Virus record (IMG/VR): IMGVR_UViG_3300030328_001409
Location: 1-32,140 of that record
From: a virus
Reading direction: 5' to 3' (one strand)
DNA: 32,140 bases
Shown here: one piece after another, positions 15,628 through 24,671 of the stretch
Layout: each line of letters opens with the position of its first letter
Numbering within the stretch: the stretch's first letter is position 1
Made by a program: the position numbers and the translations under genes
Notes under the pieces: model-generated
What the model was told of the DNA's origin: nothing
The model's input: the letters and a program-made list of their open reading frames with translations, nothing else
Database searches by the model: none

Positions 15628-18600
15628 ATGGCTCTTGACAGAGAAGATTACTTAAATAACCTTCCTACTTCTTTCCGTCCTGTACGTGGCGCAGGGGTTC
15701 AAGCGCCTGTGTCTTTGAGTCCTGACGTTCTTGCTGGTGTGCAAGAACGTTTAAGCCCTTGGACTACAGGCAACACGGACGCTGGCGGTGTCGGCGGTTT
15801 CGTAATGAAAACGTTAGGTATGCTTGACATGCCTCGTTCCGCTATTGCTTCCACCATTCAGGAGACTGTGGACCTTTTCCAAGGTGAAGGTTTTTCTGGT
15901 TCTGACTGGTTGCAGCAAACCCGTCAACATCACGGGTTTGGTGACATTATCGCTGACATGGGTATTGATGCTGGTTTAGGCGGTTGGGGTAACCGTATTA
16001 TAGGTTTTGTTGGGGATGTCGCTACCGACCCTTTGATGTGGCTGGGTGGTTTAAATGTTTACAGCAGGGCTAGAGGTGCGAGGGGTTTTATAGACGACGT
16101 AACGCCTCGTATCGGGGAGTTACGTAAGGCTGGTCAGGCTACTCCTGAGTTGCGTGCTTTAGAGGACGCTGTGAAGGCTGCAAGCAAAGGCAAGAGTGTT
16201 TCTGCTGCTCGTAACGTGCTGGTAAGAAAGCACGGTGATGTTGGCGCGCAACTTGTTAAAGATTTAGGTATTGACACTGGGTTGAAGTTTCGTGTGCCGG
16301 GTACCGGCCCTGTGTTGGGCCGTATGTCTCGTTCAACTCCGTTTGTGGGTTTGTCTTCTGCTAGGAGGGCAGGTCAGATTCCTGAATATACTCAGAGAAG
16401 GCTGGCTGGATCTTTAGGCAATGAGTCTTGGGAGAATTTGGTCAGGACGGCTGCGAGGAAAGAAGCGTTTGATAAAAGTGTAGATCCTGCTGTTCAACAG
16501 GTTGCTCGCAGGGCTGCTTACATGCCTGTTGAATTTTCTGTCCCTATTTTAGGTGGGTTCTTTGGAACGATTCAGGCGTTGCCGGGTTCTTTGGTTGGTC
16601 GTGCCGCTGTGAGTCGTTTAGGTCAGGGTATGGGTAAAACGTTCGGCACTCCTCAAGATAATATGGCCGCTAAACTTGCCCGTTCCGACAAGATAGAAGA
16701 AGTTATTTTGTCACATATTATGCGTAAAGGTAATATGCGTGGCGACACGATGGCTGCTCGTTGGCAGGCTACCAGTGGTGAAGCGAATATAAGATTCGCT
16801 AACCACATGAATCAAGATTTTGGTTTAACAGATGACCTGCTTTTGGGGAGAATTATATTAGAGGTTTCTGATGAAGAAGCAAGTCTAATTCTTGCTGGTG
16901 CTGTTAAAAATGAAAAAGGTGAATTGGTAGTTGGTTCTGGTGGTAGCAAACTTTCTCCTGCACGTGCCGCTAACTTGGAACAGAAATATGGAATGTCCAT
17001 AGAGAAAATTGCTTTGATTCGCATGAAGTGGACAGAAATGGTTGGCGATCCGTTAAAAAACTTTTTGCTAAGGGACGATGTTTATACATCTACTGGCAGA
17101 GTTTCTAAACAATTTGACGAAATGCTTTTAATGGAGGGCGGTTATTCTCCGCATACTTTATTTCAAGACGAGGTTGGCGGGTTCCAATCTGCCCGTGAGT
17201 TGTTACAAAATATTTGGGGGGATGTTCCTGACAGGTTACCTGCTTGGGTTAAAGGAATTTTAGAACCTGATGTTCCTTACGCTAAAGTTAATACTGCGGC
17301 TGAGGCAAGGGAACGTATACATTCTCGCCATATGCACGAACGTTCTCTCAAACCCACTTATGTGAACTCTGATGGGGTTCTTCAGTTGGGAACTGAAATA
17401 AATATTCCTTACAAAAATGACCCTACTCGTTCTGTAAGATTTAAGTTGCGTAGAAAAACGATGCAGGACGGTGTAGATGAAGTTAGGTTTTCTAAATACA
17501 TGGTTTGGGATGAAGCCGACCCTAGGTTTAACATGTCTACAACGGAGCAGATTGATTGGGCGTTCAGGGAGGCTGGTTGGATCGGCCCGAATGAATCTAT
17601 TTACACACGAGGTTACGCTAAAAGGCAAAGCGGTTACGCTTCTTCTTTGGGTAGAGATGTTCGTTTGGCTGTCAATGAACGGCATTTAGCAGATAACGGT
17701 ATTTTGTTCAACGCTGAAACTTTTGACGAGTATTTCGCTGTTATGAAACAGTACGACGAGTACGCTGAAAAGGTTGCTGCTCAGGTAGCGAAGTTAGATG
17801 CTGAAGCGCAGGCAGCAATGGAAGAAGCGGTTACGCTCGCCACTCTTGAATCTGGTCTAAGGCATACTGTTAAGAACACGAAGAGGTGGAGGGCGAAGGC
17901 TTCTGCTGATCGTGAAGCGGCTGCGTTAGGTATAGATGAAATTTTAAAACCTTTAGATGATTTTCTTGGCGGCACGGCTGCGAGAATGTTTATAACCGAT
18001 TTGATTAAAACTGGTCAAATTTCCGAAGACGGCATCAGGGTGTTGATGAAAGAGATTACTGCTTCTGTCGCTGAAAGTAACATTCTTCTTGTTGAATTAA
18101 ACGCTATACGTAAAGAATTAGATTCTTTACTGATTAAAACAGGGATGTATCCTGAAGGAAGCGTTATTGTCAAGGAGGCTGACGGTTCTTTTTCTATTCG
18201 TCATGGTTTAGAAGATCCTAATGCTGCTGATGCTGCTGAAGAATTATTGTATGGGGCGGGTTTGAATCAAAGAATTGATGCTGTCCGAGAGTTGGTTCCT
18301 ATAGTTGAGCGTCTTCAAAAACTTAGCGCTCGTTCCGATGTGATCAATAATGGTTTAGAAAAATTAGGTGCTGTTATTGACGATTTGGAAACCTTAGCCC
18401 CTGACGGCAAAGGTTTCCTTTCTGTTCCAGCGGCAAGCATCGCTGACAACATGAAGTTGGTTCAGGAGATGGTGGAAGACATCGGCGTTAACATGAAAAA
18501 GGTGATGTTGGATGATGAGACTGTTGTGGCGATGGAAGATCTGCAACGTTTTTATCGTGGAGACTACAGCGTTTATTATCCGGGTCAGATGTATCGGTCT

Positions 18601-21600
18601 TCTGGGGAATTGTTTGATTCTTTCTCTACGAGATTGAAGGGGCGCAAGCAGAAAACTTTAGGTAATTGGTTTCAAGATGGTGGGCATAATCTTCCTCAGT
18701 CTCGCAGGGAGTTGAATACTGTTAACAGGTTTGAGGGTCATCCTCGTGCTGCTGAGTTGAACGATATTGTTGAAGAGTATTTACAACTTGTTAAGGAGTT
18801 CCCAGAGGCTAGGTTGTTGATTACTGCTGATTTTACTGACGGTGCCGTTATGGGACGTTTGGGTCCAGATGTTCCAGTAGCGCCAAGTGCTAGACCTGTT
18901 GAAGTGACGTTGAATATAAATGAAACGATTCTGGCAGGGAAATCAAATCTTCCTGTTGAGGCTCAGAAACGTGCTGTAGATATTGCGGAGCGTTGGATGA
19001 ACAATACTGTTTTGTTGCATGCTGACATGTCTGGGAGGGTTTTGGTTGGAGAAGTTCCTGTTGAAATTAAAGCATTAGAAGTTTTACGCAAGTTAGAATC
19101 TCCTGTGTTAAGTGAACGGTATGTAATTCCGGTAAGAGATCGCACTCCTGCTAATCCTAATTTATTTGACGATGAGGTAATAGAAGTTTCTGGAGAAGGT
19201 GTGCGTCAAGTGGCTTCAACCAGAGGCGCTCTTCCTGAACCACGATCTGCTCTTTTCAGGGGAGAACCTACGCCGACAATAGATGAAATATTTTTTTCAC
19301 CTGTTGGAAAAACGTATTCAGATAATATACCAAATCCTCAGTATCTCCGCAACACACAACTTGAAAGCCGTCCTTTGACGGATAATTTAAGAAGATACTT
19401 TGAATTTGTTGAACAACGTTTAACAAATCTAAAACCTGATGATGCTGAAAAAGTTTGGGATGAGGTTGTTATGCCTTTGTTGTTTCCGAGCCATCGCAGG
19501 ATAGCAGGACCAGTTCGTCCAAATGAATACCTAGGATTTGATGGACCGTTTTCAAATGATTTTATTCGTTTAAGAAAAGCGTGGGAAGAGTACTACGGTG
19601 TAGGCAGATACAAAGACGGACCACCTGACACTCTTGGAACGCGATTAGAAGAATCACCTTTAAGCGGTGTTAAACAAACGGAAGAAATTTTAAGCAAATT
19701 TCCAAAAGAACCTAATCTTGACGTAAGGAAAATAAGACTTCAAACAGAATTAGAAAAAGTATTAAAAGATGTTGACTTCAGAGGTAAAGTTTATACAGCC
19801 GTTACAGAAGAAGGTAAAAGAAATTATGGCCGTTGGGCGACTTATGGCCGCGCCGGATTCCAAACAGAAAACGGATTACCTTTATCATCTAACCGATTTA
19901 TTGATACAGTAGAAGAAGCAATCGGAGGCACCCAAAAAATAAGGATTAGGAGAGAGCCTGTAAACACTTTCGGGCAAGACAACATGGTGCCTAATCAGCA
20001 AGGCGGTTTAGTGGCACGTGGCACAGGCAAGCACAACAAAGCGACCTTCCCGCCTGATGTGATCCCTTCTGAACAGGTTGGCCGAGTTCAAGACATAGGA
20101 CCAAAAGTTAACGATCCTAAAAAATGGGTTCCAATTTTTAAAGAATTGGAAGCACTTATTAACCACGAATTTTCTTTATCAGTTTTAGGTAAAGACATGT
20201 ACGCTAAAACTCCTGATCTTTTAAATAAACTTGTAGAAAAAATAAATGTTTTAAGGAACACAGGTGGAAGCAAAGCCACTTTGGTTGACGCAGACGATAT
20301 TATATCTGACGTTACTGTTAGCGCTGTTCCACGCCAAACTGTAGATTCGTTGTTTACTCCCGAAAAGTCTCCGAATGTTTTGAGATCTTTTCAAGAATCA
20401 GTAGTTTCTGAATTAGGTCCGAACCCTAGTTTAGATGACATCCATAATCTGTTTGAACGTATAGCGGCAGAGAATATGTCTGGTACGCACATGTTTACTC
20501 AAAGCGGAGAATTAACTTACATCCGCCCTCAAGTAAAAATGGAAGACGTTCTAGAAATAGCAAATCTTGTTAAAGGGCTTGATTTAAAGTTACCTGCTGC
20601 TCGTAAAGCATATCATGATGTTTTGGATCAAATGTTGGGGGAGCAAACAGACAGGCTTATAAACCTTCAGCGTAGATACGCTGAGGCTACTGCGAGAGAG
20701 CAGAGCCGAACTGTTGCTGTGACTGTTGCTGAACAAAAATTGTTAGATGCGGAACGGGCGGCTTTGCAGGCATTAACAAATAAGGAAATGTTGGAAGCGG
20801 AACGTTTGATGGCTCTTAACCGTCAGGCTAAAGAACACGACGTTTTTGTTTCTGAAACTTTCGGCGGCGGAAAAGGCGTATTTGATGAAGTAGATTTAAC
20901 CGGCCTTACAGCAAAACAGTTCCAAGAACTTTTTAATGATGATTCTTTAATGTGGGGTGCTTGGAGAATCGCTGGCGATCAAGAGTTCGCTGACCAAGTG
21001 ACTTACTCTCTGTTGGCTGTTCAAAAAATGAATGACCGTGAACAAGTCACAGGATTTTTGAAATGGTTTGACAGAACCCATAACTGGTTGAAGGCCCAGA
21101 TGGTTGCCACTCCGGGTTTCGTTACTCGTAACATTATGGGCGGAATGTTCAACATGTGGACTGAAGACATTCCGTTGAGCGCAACGCTTAGTACCGGCAA
21201 GATGATAAAGAAAGCATATCAAGAAGGTAGCGGCGACCTTCTTGCTGGTTTAAGGGCAATGGATCAAACTCCAGAGGTGCGGTTCGCTATTCAATTAGTT
21301 GAGATGGGCGCTCATGGCGGCGGTCAAGCCGCCTCCATGGTTGAACACAACCTGCGACTAACTCGTAAAATGGAATGGATTTTCGGCACTAAAGATGGTG
21401 CCGCTAAAGGCTGGCGTATAAATCTCAACCCGATAGATGCTCAGTTTGCTTTATACAGTGGGGTTCGTCACGCTAACACTTACGCTGAGGAAATGTTAAG
21501 GCTCGCTACTGGTATACACGCCATGAAGGTAGGCGGTTCGTTAGACGACGCTATTGACATGATTTACAGGTTGCATTTCAATTACGGCAATCTTTCCAGC

Positions 21601-22338
21601 AGGGAGAGCGACTGGTTTAAACGTTTGTTCCCGTTCTACACTTGGTCGCGTAACAATCTGCCTTTACAGATGACGCAGATGGCGAGAAACCCTAGACGAT
21701 ACAACAGACTGTTGAGTATTAAACGTAATTTGGAGTATGGCACGGAGGAAGAAGGAACTGTTCCTAGTTATTTCTTAGAACCGTTTGGTTTCCGTATGCC
21801 TTTCAGTATCGCAGGAAGCCAAGTTTATTCTGTCCCTGATTTACCTTTCCAAGATTTGTTAAGGTTTGACCCTACTGGTGTTGGGTTTACTGACGCAGCC
21901 CAACACATCCTTTCTGCTGGTTCACCTATGATTAAAGTTCCTTTAGAGTATTGGGGCGGCAAACAGTTCTTTAAAGGCATCCCTTACTCTGGCAGGTATC
22001 AGCAAGTTCCTGTCGTTTGGGAAAACATTCCGGGTTTGATGCCTGCTTTGTCTACTATCGGTTGGGCTGAAAAGAACAATAGGGGCGAATGGAAGATGAC
22101 GGATCAACGTATCGCTGTTATGGACGGTTTAATGCCTTATATTGGCCGTCTACGCCGCGCTGTTCCTAATGAACGACGCTATCAGGAGCGTGTAGTCCAA
22201 ACTCTTGTATCTACTTTGGGCGGTATGAGTGTGCGTATTAACACCCCGTATGAACAGGAAATGCAGCGCATACGTGACGTGATTGAACGTGATGAGGCTC
22301 TTCAAGACGCTGAAGATATGCGCTTCAGACAGCGCTGA
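15628..22338 (+). CDS. Giant (2236-residue) virion protein, probable internal/ejection protein
   Basis: The largest gene in the window, about a fifth of it. The N-terminus has a Gly-rich region (GFGDIIADMGIDAGLGGWGN). Long helical and charged stretches occupy the middle, including Ala/Glu-rich heptads around residues 1690-1740 (ATAREQSRTVAVTVAEQKLL). The last 350 residues contain a distinct module with LKAQMVATPGFVTRNIMGG, LYSGVRHANTYAEEML and KRLFPFYTWSRNNLPLQ (about residue 2000), which I associate with C-terminal regions of very large proteins in aquatic and actinobacterial phages. I see no transglycosylase, protease or kinase motif. Size and position suit a T7 gp16-like internal protein, but homology is not shown. 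Codons from about 19260 to 20300 are A-richer than in the rest of the gene. Confidence 0.75.
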   Translation: MALDREDYLNNLPTSFRPVRGAGVQAPVSLSPDVLAGVQERLSPWTTGNTDAGGVGGFVMKTLGMLDMPRSAIASTIQETVDLFQGEGFSGSDWLQQTRQHHGFGDIIADMGIDAGLGGWGNRIIGFVGDVATDPLMWLGGLNVYSRARGARGFIDDVTPRIGELRKAGQATPELRALEDAVKAASKGKSVSAARNVLVRKHGDVGAQLVKDLGIDTGLKFRVPGTGPVLGRMSRSTPFVGLSSARRAGQIPEYTQRRLAGSLGNESWENLVRTAARKEAFDKSVDPAVQQVARRAAYMPVEFSVPILGGFFGTIQALPGSLVGRAAVSRLGQGMGKTFGTPQDNMAAKLARSDKIEEVILSHIMRKGNMRGDTMAARWQATSGEANIRFANHMNQDFGLTDDLLLGRIILEVSDEEASLILAGAVKNEKGELVVGSGGSKLSPARAANLEQKYGMSIEKIALIRMKWTEMVGDPLKNFLLRDDVYTSTGRVSKQFDEMLLMEGGYSPHTLFQDEVGGFQSARELLQNIWGDVPDRLPAWVKGILEPDVPYAKVNTAAEARERIHSRHMHERSLKPTYVNSDGVLQLGTEINIPYKNDPTRSVRFKLRRKTMQDGVDEVRFSKYMVWDEADPRFNMSTTEQIDWAFREAGWIGPNESIYTRGYAKRQSGYASSLGRDVRLAVNERHLADNGILFNAETFDEYFAVMKQYDEYAEKVAAQVAKLDAEAQAAMEEAVTLATLESGLRHTVKNTKRWRAKASADREAAALGIDEILKPLDDFLGGTAARMFITDLIKTGQISEDGIRVLMKEITASVAESNILLVELNAIRKELDSLLIKTGMYPEGSVIVKEADGSFSIRHGLEDPNAADAAEELLYGAGLNQRIDAVRELVPIVERLQKLSARSDVINNGLEKLGAVIDDLETLAPDGKGFLSVPAASIADNMKLVQEMVEDIGVNMKKVMLDDETVVAMEDLQRFYRGDYSVYYPGQMYRSSGELFDSFSTRLKGRKQKTLGNWFQDGGHNLPQSRRELNTVNRFEGHPRAAELNDIVEEYLQLVKEFPEARLLITADFTDGAVMGRLGPDVPVAPSARPVEVTLNINETILAGKSNLPVEAQKRAVDIAERWMNNTVLLHADMSGRVLVGEVPVEIKALEVLRKLESPVLSERYVIPVRDRTPANPNLFDDEVIEVSGEGVRQVASTRGALPEPRSALFRGEPTPTIDEIFFSPVGKTYSDNIPNPQYLRNTQLESRPLTDNLRRYFEFVEQRLTNLKPDDAEKVWDEVVMPLLFPSHRRIAGPVRPNEYLGFDGPFSNDFIRLRKAWEEYYGVGRYKDGPPDTLGTRLEESPLSGVKQTEEILSKFPKEPNLDVRKIRLQTELEKVLKDVDFRGKVYTAVTEEGKRNYGRWATYGRAGFQTENGLPLSSNRFIDTVEEAIGGTQKIRIRREPVNTFGQDNMVPNQQGGLVARGTGKHNKATFPPDVIPSEQVGRVQDIGPKVNDPKKWVPIFKELEALINHEFSLSVLGKDMYAKTPDLLNKLVEKINVLRNTGGSKATLVDADDIISDVTVSAVPRQTVDSLFTPEKSPNVLRSFQESVVSELGPNPSLDDIHNLFERIAAENMSGTHMFTQSGELTYIRPQVKMEDVLEIANLVKGLDLKLPAARKAYHDVLDQMLGEQTDRLINLQRRYAEATAREQSRTVAVTVAEQKLLDAERAALQALTNKEMLEAERLMALNRQAKEHDVFVSETFGGGKGVFDEVDLTGLTAKQFQELFNDDSLMWGAWRIAGDQEFADQVTYSLLAVQKMNDREQVTGFLKWFDRTHNWLKAQMVATPGFVTRNIMGGMFNMWTEDIPLSATLSTGKMIKKAYQEGSGDLLAGLRAMDQTPEVRFAIQLVEMGAHGGGQAASMVEHNLRLTRKMEWIFGTKDGAAKGWRINLNPIDAQFALYSGVRHANTYAEEMLRLATGIHAMKVGGSLDDAIDMIYRLHFNYGNLSSRESDWFKRLFPFYTWSRNNLPLQMTQMARNPRRYNRLLSIKRNLEYGTEEEGTVPSYFLEPFGFRMPFSIAGSQVYSVPDLPFQDLLRFDPTGVGFTDAAQHILSAGSPMIKVPLEYWGGKQFFKGIPYSGRYQQVPVVWENIPGLMPALSTIGWAEKNNRGEWKMTDQRIAVMDGLMPYIGRLRRAVPNERRYQERVVQTLVSTLGGMSVRINTPYEQEMQRIRDVIERDEALQDAEDMRFRQR

Positions 22339-22341
22339 CAC

Positions 22342-22364
22342 GGGACACAGGTGACTGTTATAGT
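22342..22364 (+). promoter_or_regulatory. Intergenic GGGACA...TATAGT element, copy D
   Basis: GGGACA (22342-22347), 11 bases, then TATAGT (22359-22364). The internal inverted repeat here is ACAG/CTGT around GTGA rather than GGGAC/GTCCC. The element begins just after the giant gene and abuts the ATG of a 42-codon ORF. If it is a promoter it would serve the endolysin at 22495 rather than that ORF. Confidence 0.35.
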
Positions 22365-22493
22365 ATGGAAGATAAAGAAAAAGAAACCGAGCAACCTGAC
22401 GCAGTTCCAGCGGATTCCGCTGAATCTGCTGAAACTTTAAGAAACATGGGTTTGGCTAATCATCACCATTCCCCTAGATCATTTGGAAAATAG
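22365..22493 (+). CDS. 42-residue acidic/His-containing small protein, doubtful
   Basis: Reads MEDKEKETEQPDAVPADSAE and continues to ANHHHSPRSFGK. It has an acidic, Ala/Pro-rich, disordered N-terminal part and a His/Ser/Arg end. No clear ribosome binding site precedes the ATG, and element D abuts it. It ends 1 base before the endolysin ATG, the same tight spacing as its neighbours, which favours a real gene. No family is recognised. Confidence 0.4.
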   Translation: MEDKEKETEQPDAVPADSAESAETLRNMGLANHHHSPRSFGK

Positions 22494-22494
22494 T

Positions 22495-23268
22495 ATGGAT
22501 TTTAATTTGCCGGTAACTTCTAAATGGGTACGCACCGAAGAGTTGCACCCTAAGTTTAAGTTTCGTTTGAACCAATTCTTTAAAGATAACCGTATCGCTG
22601 GCCGTGTAAAAATTGTTAGCGGTGTACGCACGTTAGCGCAACAGCAAGCCTTATATGAAAAGTACCGGGCTGGCCGAGGGAATCTCGCCGCAAATCCGAA
22701 CAGACGTATGTCCAATGGTATGAGAGGCTCATACCATATGGCTCAGGAGGCTTTCGGTGGTTACGGTTACGCTGTTGATTTAAGGATCACAGGTAAGGGG
22801 TTAACTACTGCTGAGGTGAATCGTATCGCAGCAGAGTATGGCTGCGTTAAAACTGTACCTTCGGAATGGTGGCATGTATGTCCCGGCAAGGTTAGTGGGA
22901 CAGAGTTTGTTTGGTTTGATGCTCCTGCCGTTTCAGGTGATGAAACGTTGGATGCTGCAAAGATGGATGAGAAAACTCCTTTACAGATTTTCGCTGAGGC
23001 TGTCGCTGAGGCTCGCAGGGTTGTGTTACGGAAAGGTAACAGAGGACCGCATGTTAAAGTTCTTCAACTTTATTTAGAGCAGGAAGGTTTCAATACTGCA
23101 CGCAATAAGAAACGTTCACGCAAGGGTGCAGGCATTGACGGCATCTTTGGATCGGGAACGAAGGCTGCTGTTATGAAATTTCAAGATTCGGAATCTATAA
23201 ACACAGGCAACAAACTCACAGTGGACGGGATCGTTGGTCCTAAAACTTGGGATGCCTTAATCAACTAG
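22495..23268 (+). CDS. Endolysin: M15-type peptidase with C-terminal peptidoglycan-binding domain
   Basis: A 257-residue lysis enzyme that would cleave the peptide part of host peptidoglycan. The N-terminal domain (about 1-135) is of the VanY/D-Ala-D-Ala carboxypeptidase type: SGVRT then SYH81, AVD95 and E124-x2-H127 (SEWWHV) give the zinc ligands H81, D95 and H127 and the catalytic Glu E124. The C-terminal domain (about 180-257) is a PG_binding_1-type helical domain (GNRGPHVKVLQLYLEQEGF, DGIFGSGTKAAVMKFQ, VDGIVGPKTWDAL). The ATG at 22495 follows TTTGGAAAA. It is followed by a basic peptide and the holin-like gene. No signal peptide is seen, consistent with holin-dependent release. Confidence 0.9.
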   Translation: MDFNLPVTSKWVRTEELHPKFKFRLNQFFKDNRIAGRVKIVSGVRTLAQQQALYEKYRAGRGNLAANPNRRMSNGMRGSYHMAQEAFGGYGYAVDLRITGKGLTTAEVNRIAAEYGCVKTVPSEWWHVCPGKVSGTEFVWFDAPAVSGDETLDAAKMDEKTPLQIFAEAVAEARRVVLRKGNRGPHVKVLQLYLEQEGFNTARNKKRSRKGAGIDGIFGSGTKAAVMKFQDSESINTGNKLTVDGIVGPKTWDALIN

Positions 23269-23276
23269 GAGCAATA

Positions 23277-23363
23277 ATGCCTAAAGTAGGAAATAAAAAA
23301 TATCCTTACACCGCTAAGGGTAAGGCCGCTGCTGCGAAAGCAAAGAAAAGAAAGAAAAAATAA
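23277..23363 (+). CDS. 28-residue highly basic peptide
   Basis: Reads MPKVGNKKYPYTAKGKAAAA then a KAKKRKKK end: 12 of 28 residues are Lys or Arg. The pattern P-K-V-G-x-K-x-(F/Y)-P-Y-T-x-x-G-K-A-A-A is one I know from short basic proteins in many aquatic phages, so conservation supports it despite its length. AGGAGCAATA precedes the ATG, and its TAA overlaps the next ATG (TAATG). It may bind nucleic acid or be a virion component; the function is unknown. Confidence 0.7.
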   Translation: MPKVGNKKYPYTAKGKAAAAKAKKRKKK

Positions 23364-23572
23364 TGGATTATAAAGATCTTGCCGAGCGTGTAGGGGCAAC
23401 TTTTGTCCAAGCATGTGTTGGCGCTATGGGTACAAACGCATTTCTTGATTTGGGTGTGGACCAATGGAAGATGATTGTTATGGCTGGCGTGTCTGCTGCT
23501 CTTTCAGTTTTGAAAGGCGCTGCTGCTGCTCGTCTTGCAGGAACTAAAGGTTCTGCTTCTCTGGTTGATTAA
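23363..23572 (+). CDS. Holin-like protein (r1t-type)
   Basis: A 69-residue protein. It opens MDYKDLAERVGATFVQACVG, a pattern typical of r1t-type holins of Gram-positive and actinobacterial phages. Two hydrophobic segments follow (about 10-30 and 36-54: MIVMAGVSAALSVLKGAAAA) separated by GVDQWK. Holins oligomerise in the cytoplasmic membrane and time the release of the endolysin encoded just upstream. Both ends are tightly packed with neighbours. Confidence 0.75.
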   Translation: MDYKDLAERVGATFVQACVGAMGTNAFLDLGVDQWKMIVMAGVSAALSVLKGAAAARLAGTKGSASLVD

Positions 23573-23893
23573 ATGCCTTCTCCTGAATTTCATTCCGAAC
23601 AGTGGGAAGATTTCGCTGACGAATACGCTTATCTTTCAGATGAAGTGTATGACGATTTGAATAGTCAGTCTCATCTTTTTGACGTTAAGGATGGGATTCA
23701 TGCCAAGTTCACTCAAGATGGTGAACTTGGTTTACTTTTAGTCTTTGATGTTGACGAGGCAGATGGTTTACTGGCAGCGTTTTATGCTGGCATGGATGGT
23801 GTTGAGGAGGCTACAGCGACTTGGGCGATGTGGGCTAGTTCTTTAATGGGTATGATTAAACATGTCATGGATGCTTTAGAGCCTGATCTTTAA
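23573..23893 (+). CDS. Unknown acidic protein at end of late module
   Basis: A 106-residue acidic protein, with the ATG immediately after the holin-like stop. The N-terminus is Glu/Asp/Tyr-rich (EQWEDFADEYAYLSDEVYDD). The C-terminal half is more hydrophobic and helical (ADGLLAAFYAGMDG, WAMWASSLMGMIKHVMDAL). There is no clear transmembrane segment and no known motif. It is the last plus-strand gene, and the minus-strand module ends only about 26 bases away. Confidence 0.6.
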   Translation: MPSPEFHSEQWEDFADEYAYLSDEVYDDLNSQSHLFDVKDGIHAKFTQDGELGLLLVFDVDEADGLLAAFYAGMDGVEEATATWAMWASSLMGMIKHVMDALEPDL

Positions 23894-23919
23894 AAATCTC
23901 TGTACATCTTTAATTTCGC

Positions 23920-24012
23920 TTATAGGACCACGTATCCAAAAGTCACATAGCCATCACCAGATGGGTTGCCTCCACCAAGGCGGTCAATTATTTCAGAGAA
24001 CGTTGCTTTCAA
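23920..24012 (-). CDS. Possible 30-residue peptide at the convergent junction (TTG start)
   Basis: Reads MKATFSEIIDRLGGGNPSGD then GYVTFGYVVL. The TTG overlaps the methyltransferase stop (TTGA, 24009-24012) with GGGAG 4 bases upstream, the same coupling used elsewhere in this genome. It could be a real micro-gene or a frameshifted remnant of a longer C-terminus. Evidence is limited to the start signal and the protein-like composition. Confidence 0.35.
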   Translation of the reverse strand: MKATFSEIIDRLGGGNPSGDGYVTFGYVVL

Positions 24013-24671
24013 GAGTCTCCCAATCCGCTGTGGTTTGCATGAAATACGGCGAGGGCGACTCCCATGGGTGTCTTCGACCTGAGTCTGTTTCTCTCAGGTC
24101 CGGGTGAAATGTAGTGAATGAAGTGAGGATCGGGGGGCTCTTCAATAGTTCTCTCTGGTGGCATGGTGAATCCGTTGCCTGTCCAGAGGCAAGTCTTTTT
24201 TGTGTAGTTGTTGCTCCTGCACCAGCCAGCAAAGTGATGTGGGTGGAAAGAATAATCAGGCTTTCTCCAATAGGTGCTAATTGTTGAGACAGGATTCTCA
24301 ATCATGTATGGGGCAGCAGACCACTCACAGAACTCAGCGGCAGTCGCAAAGAGGTTGATGGACTCCGCAAGTTTTCTCAGTCCCTTACCTTTGAACCAAC
24401 GAGCCCCAGAGACAGCGAGGTGTTCACATGGAGGGAAGGCGGATACGAACGCAATGTCTGGAGTGTCAAATGGCGGACTCCAATGAGAGTGCAGGTCGTG
24501 GCCAACTAGGTTGATTCCTTCTTTCTCACCAGTTCCTTGAGATATTCCTTCGGGGTGAAGAATGTCAATGGCCCAGCAGGTGTAGCCAGCATCCCTCCAT
24601 GGGGAGAGCATGACTGCGGATTCATCAAAGAGTGAGACAGCATGTTTGGTCAAGACTCTTTCCCCTCCCAT
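24009..24671 (-). CDS. Compact cytosine-C5 DNA methyltransferase-like protein
   Basis: A 220-residue protein. It shows a SAM-binding-type start (VSLFDESAVMLSPWRDAGY then AIDILHP), the motif IV-like FPPC (C82, candidate catalytic Cys) in FPPCEHLAVSGARW, the motif VI-like IENP (124-127), and a KKTCLWTGN segment. These match the short C5-MTase-like proteins common in aquatic phages, which lack a long target-recognition domain. It may modify phage DNA against host restriction. Start is uncertain: the ATG at 24671 overlaps the upstream gene by 22 bases, while a TTG at 24653 overlaps its stop (TTGA) and has GGAGGGG upstream; the latter would give 214 residues. No restriction enzyme is seen beside it. 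Confidence 0.72.
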   Translation of the reverse strand: MGGERVLTKHAVSLFDESAVMLSPWRDAGYTCWAIDILHPEGISQGTGEKEGINLVGHDLHSHWSPPFDTPDIAFVSAFPPCEHLAVSGARWFKGKGLRKLAESINLFATAAEFCEWSAAPYMIENPVSTISTYWRKPDYSFHPHHFAGWCRSNNYTKKTCLWTGNGFTMPPERTIEEPPDPHFIHYISPGPERNRLRSKTPMGVALAVFHANHSGLGDS

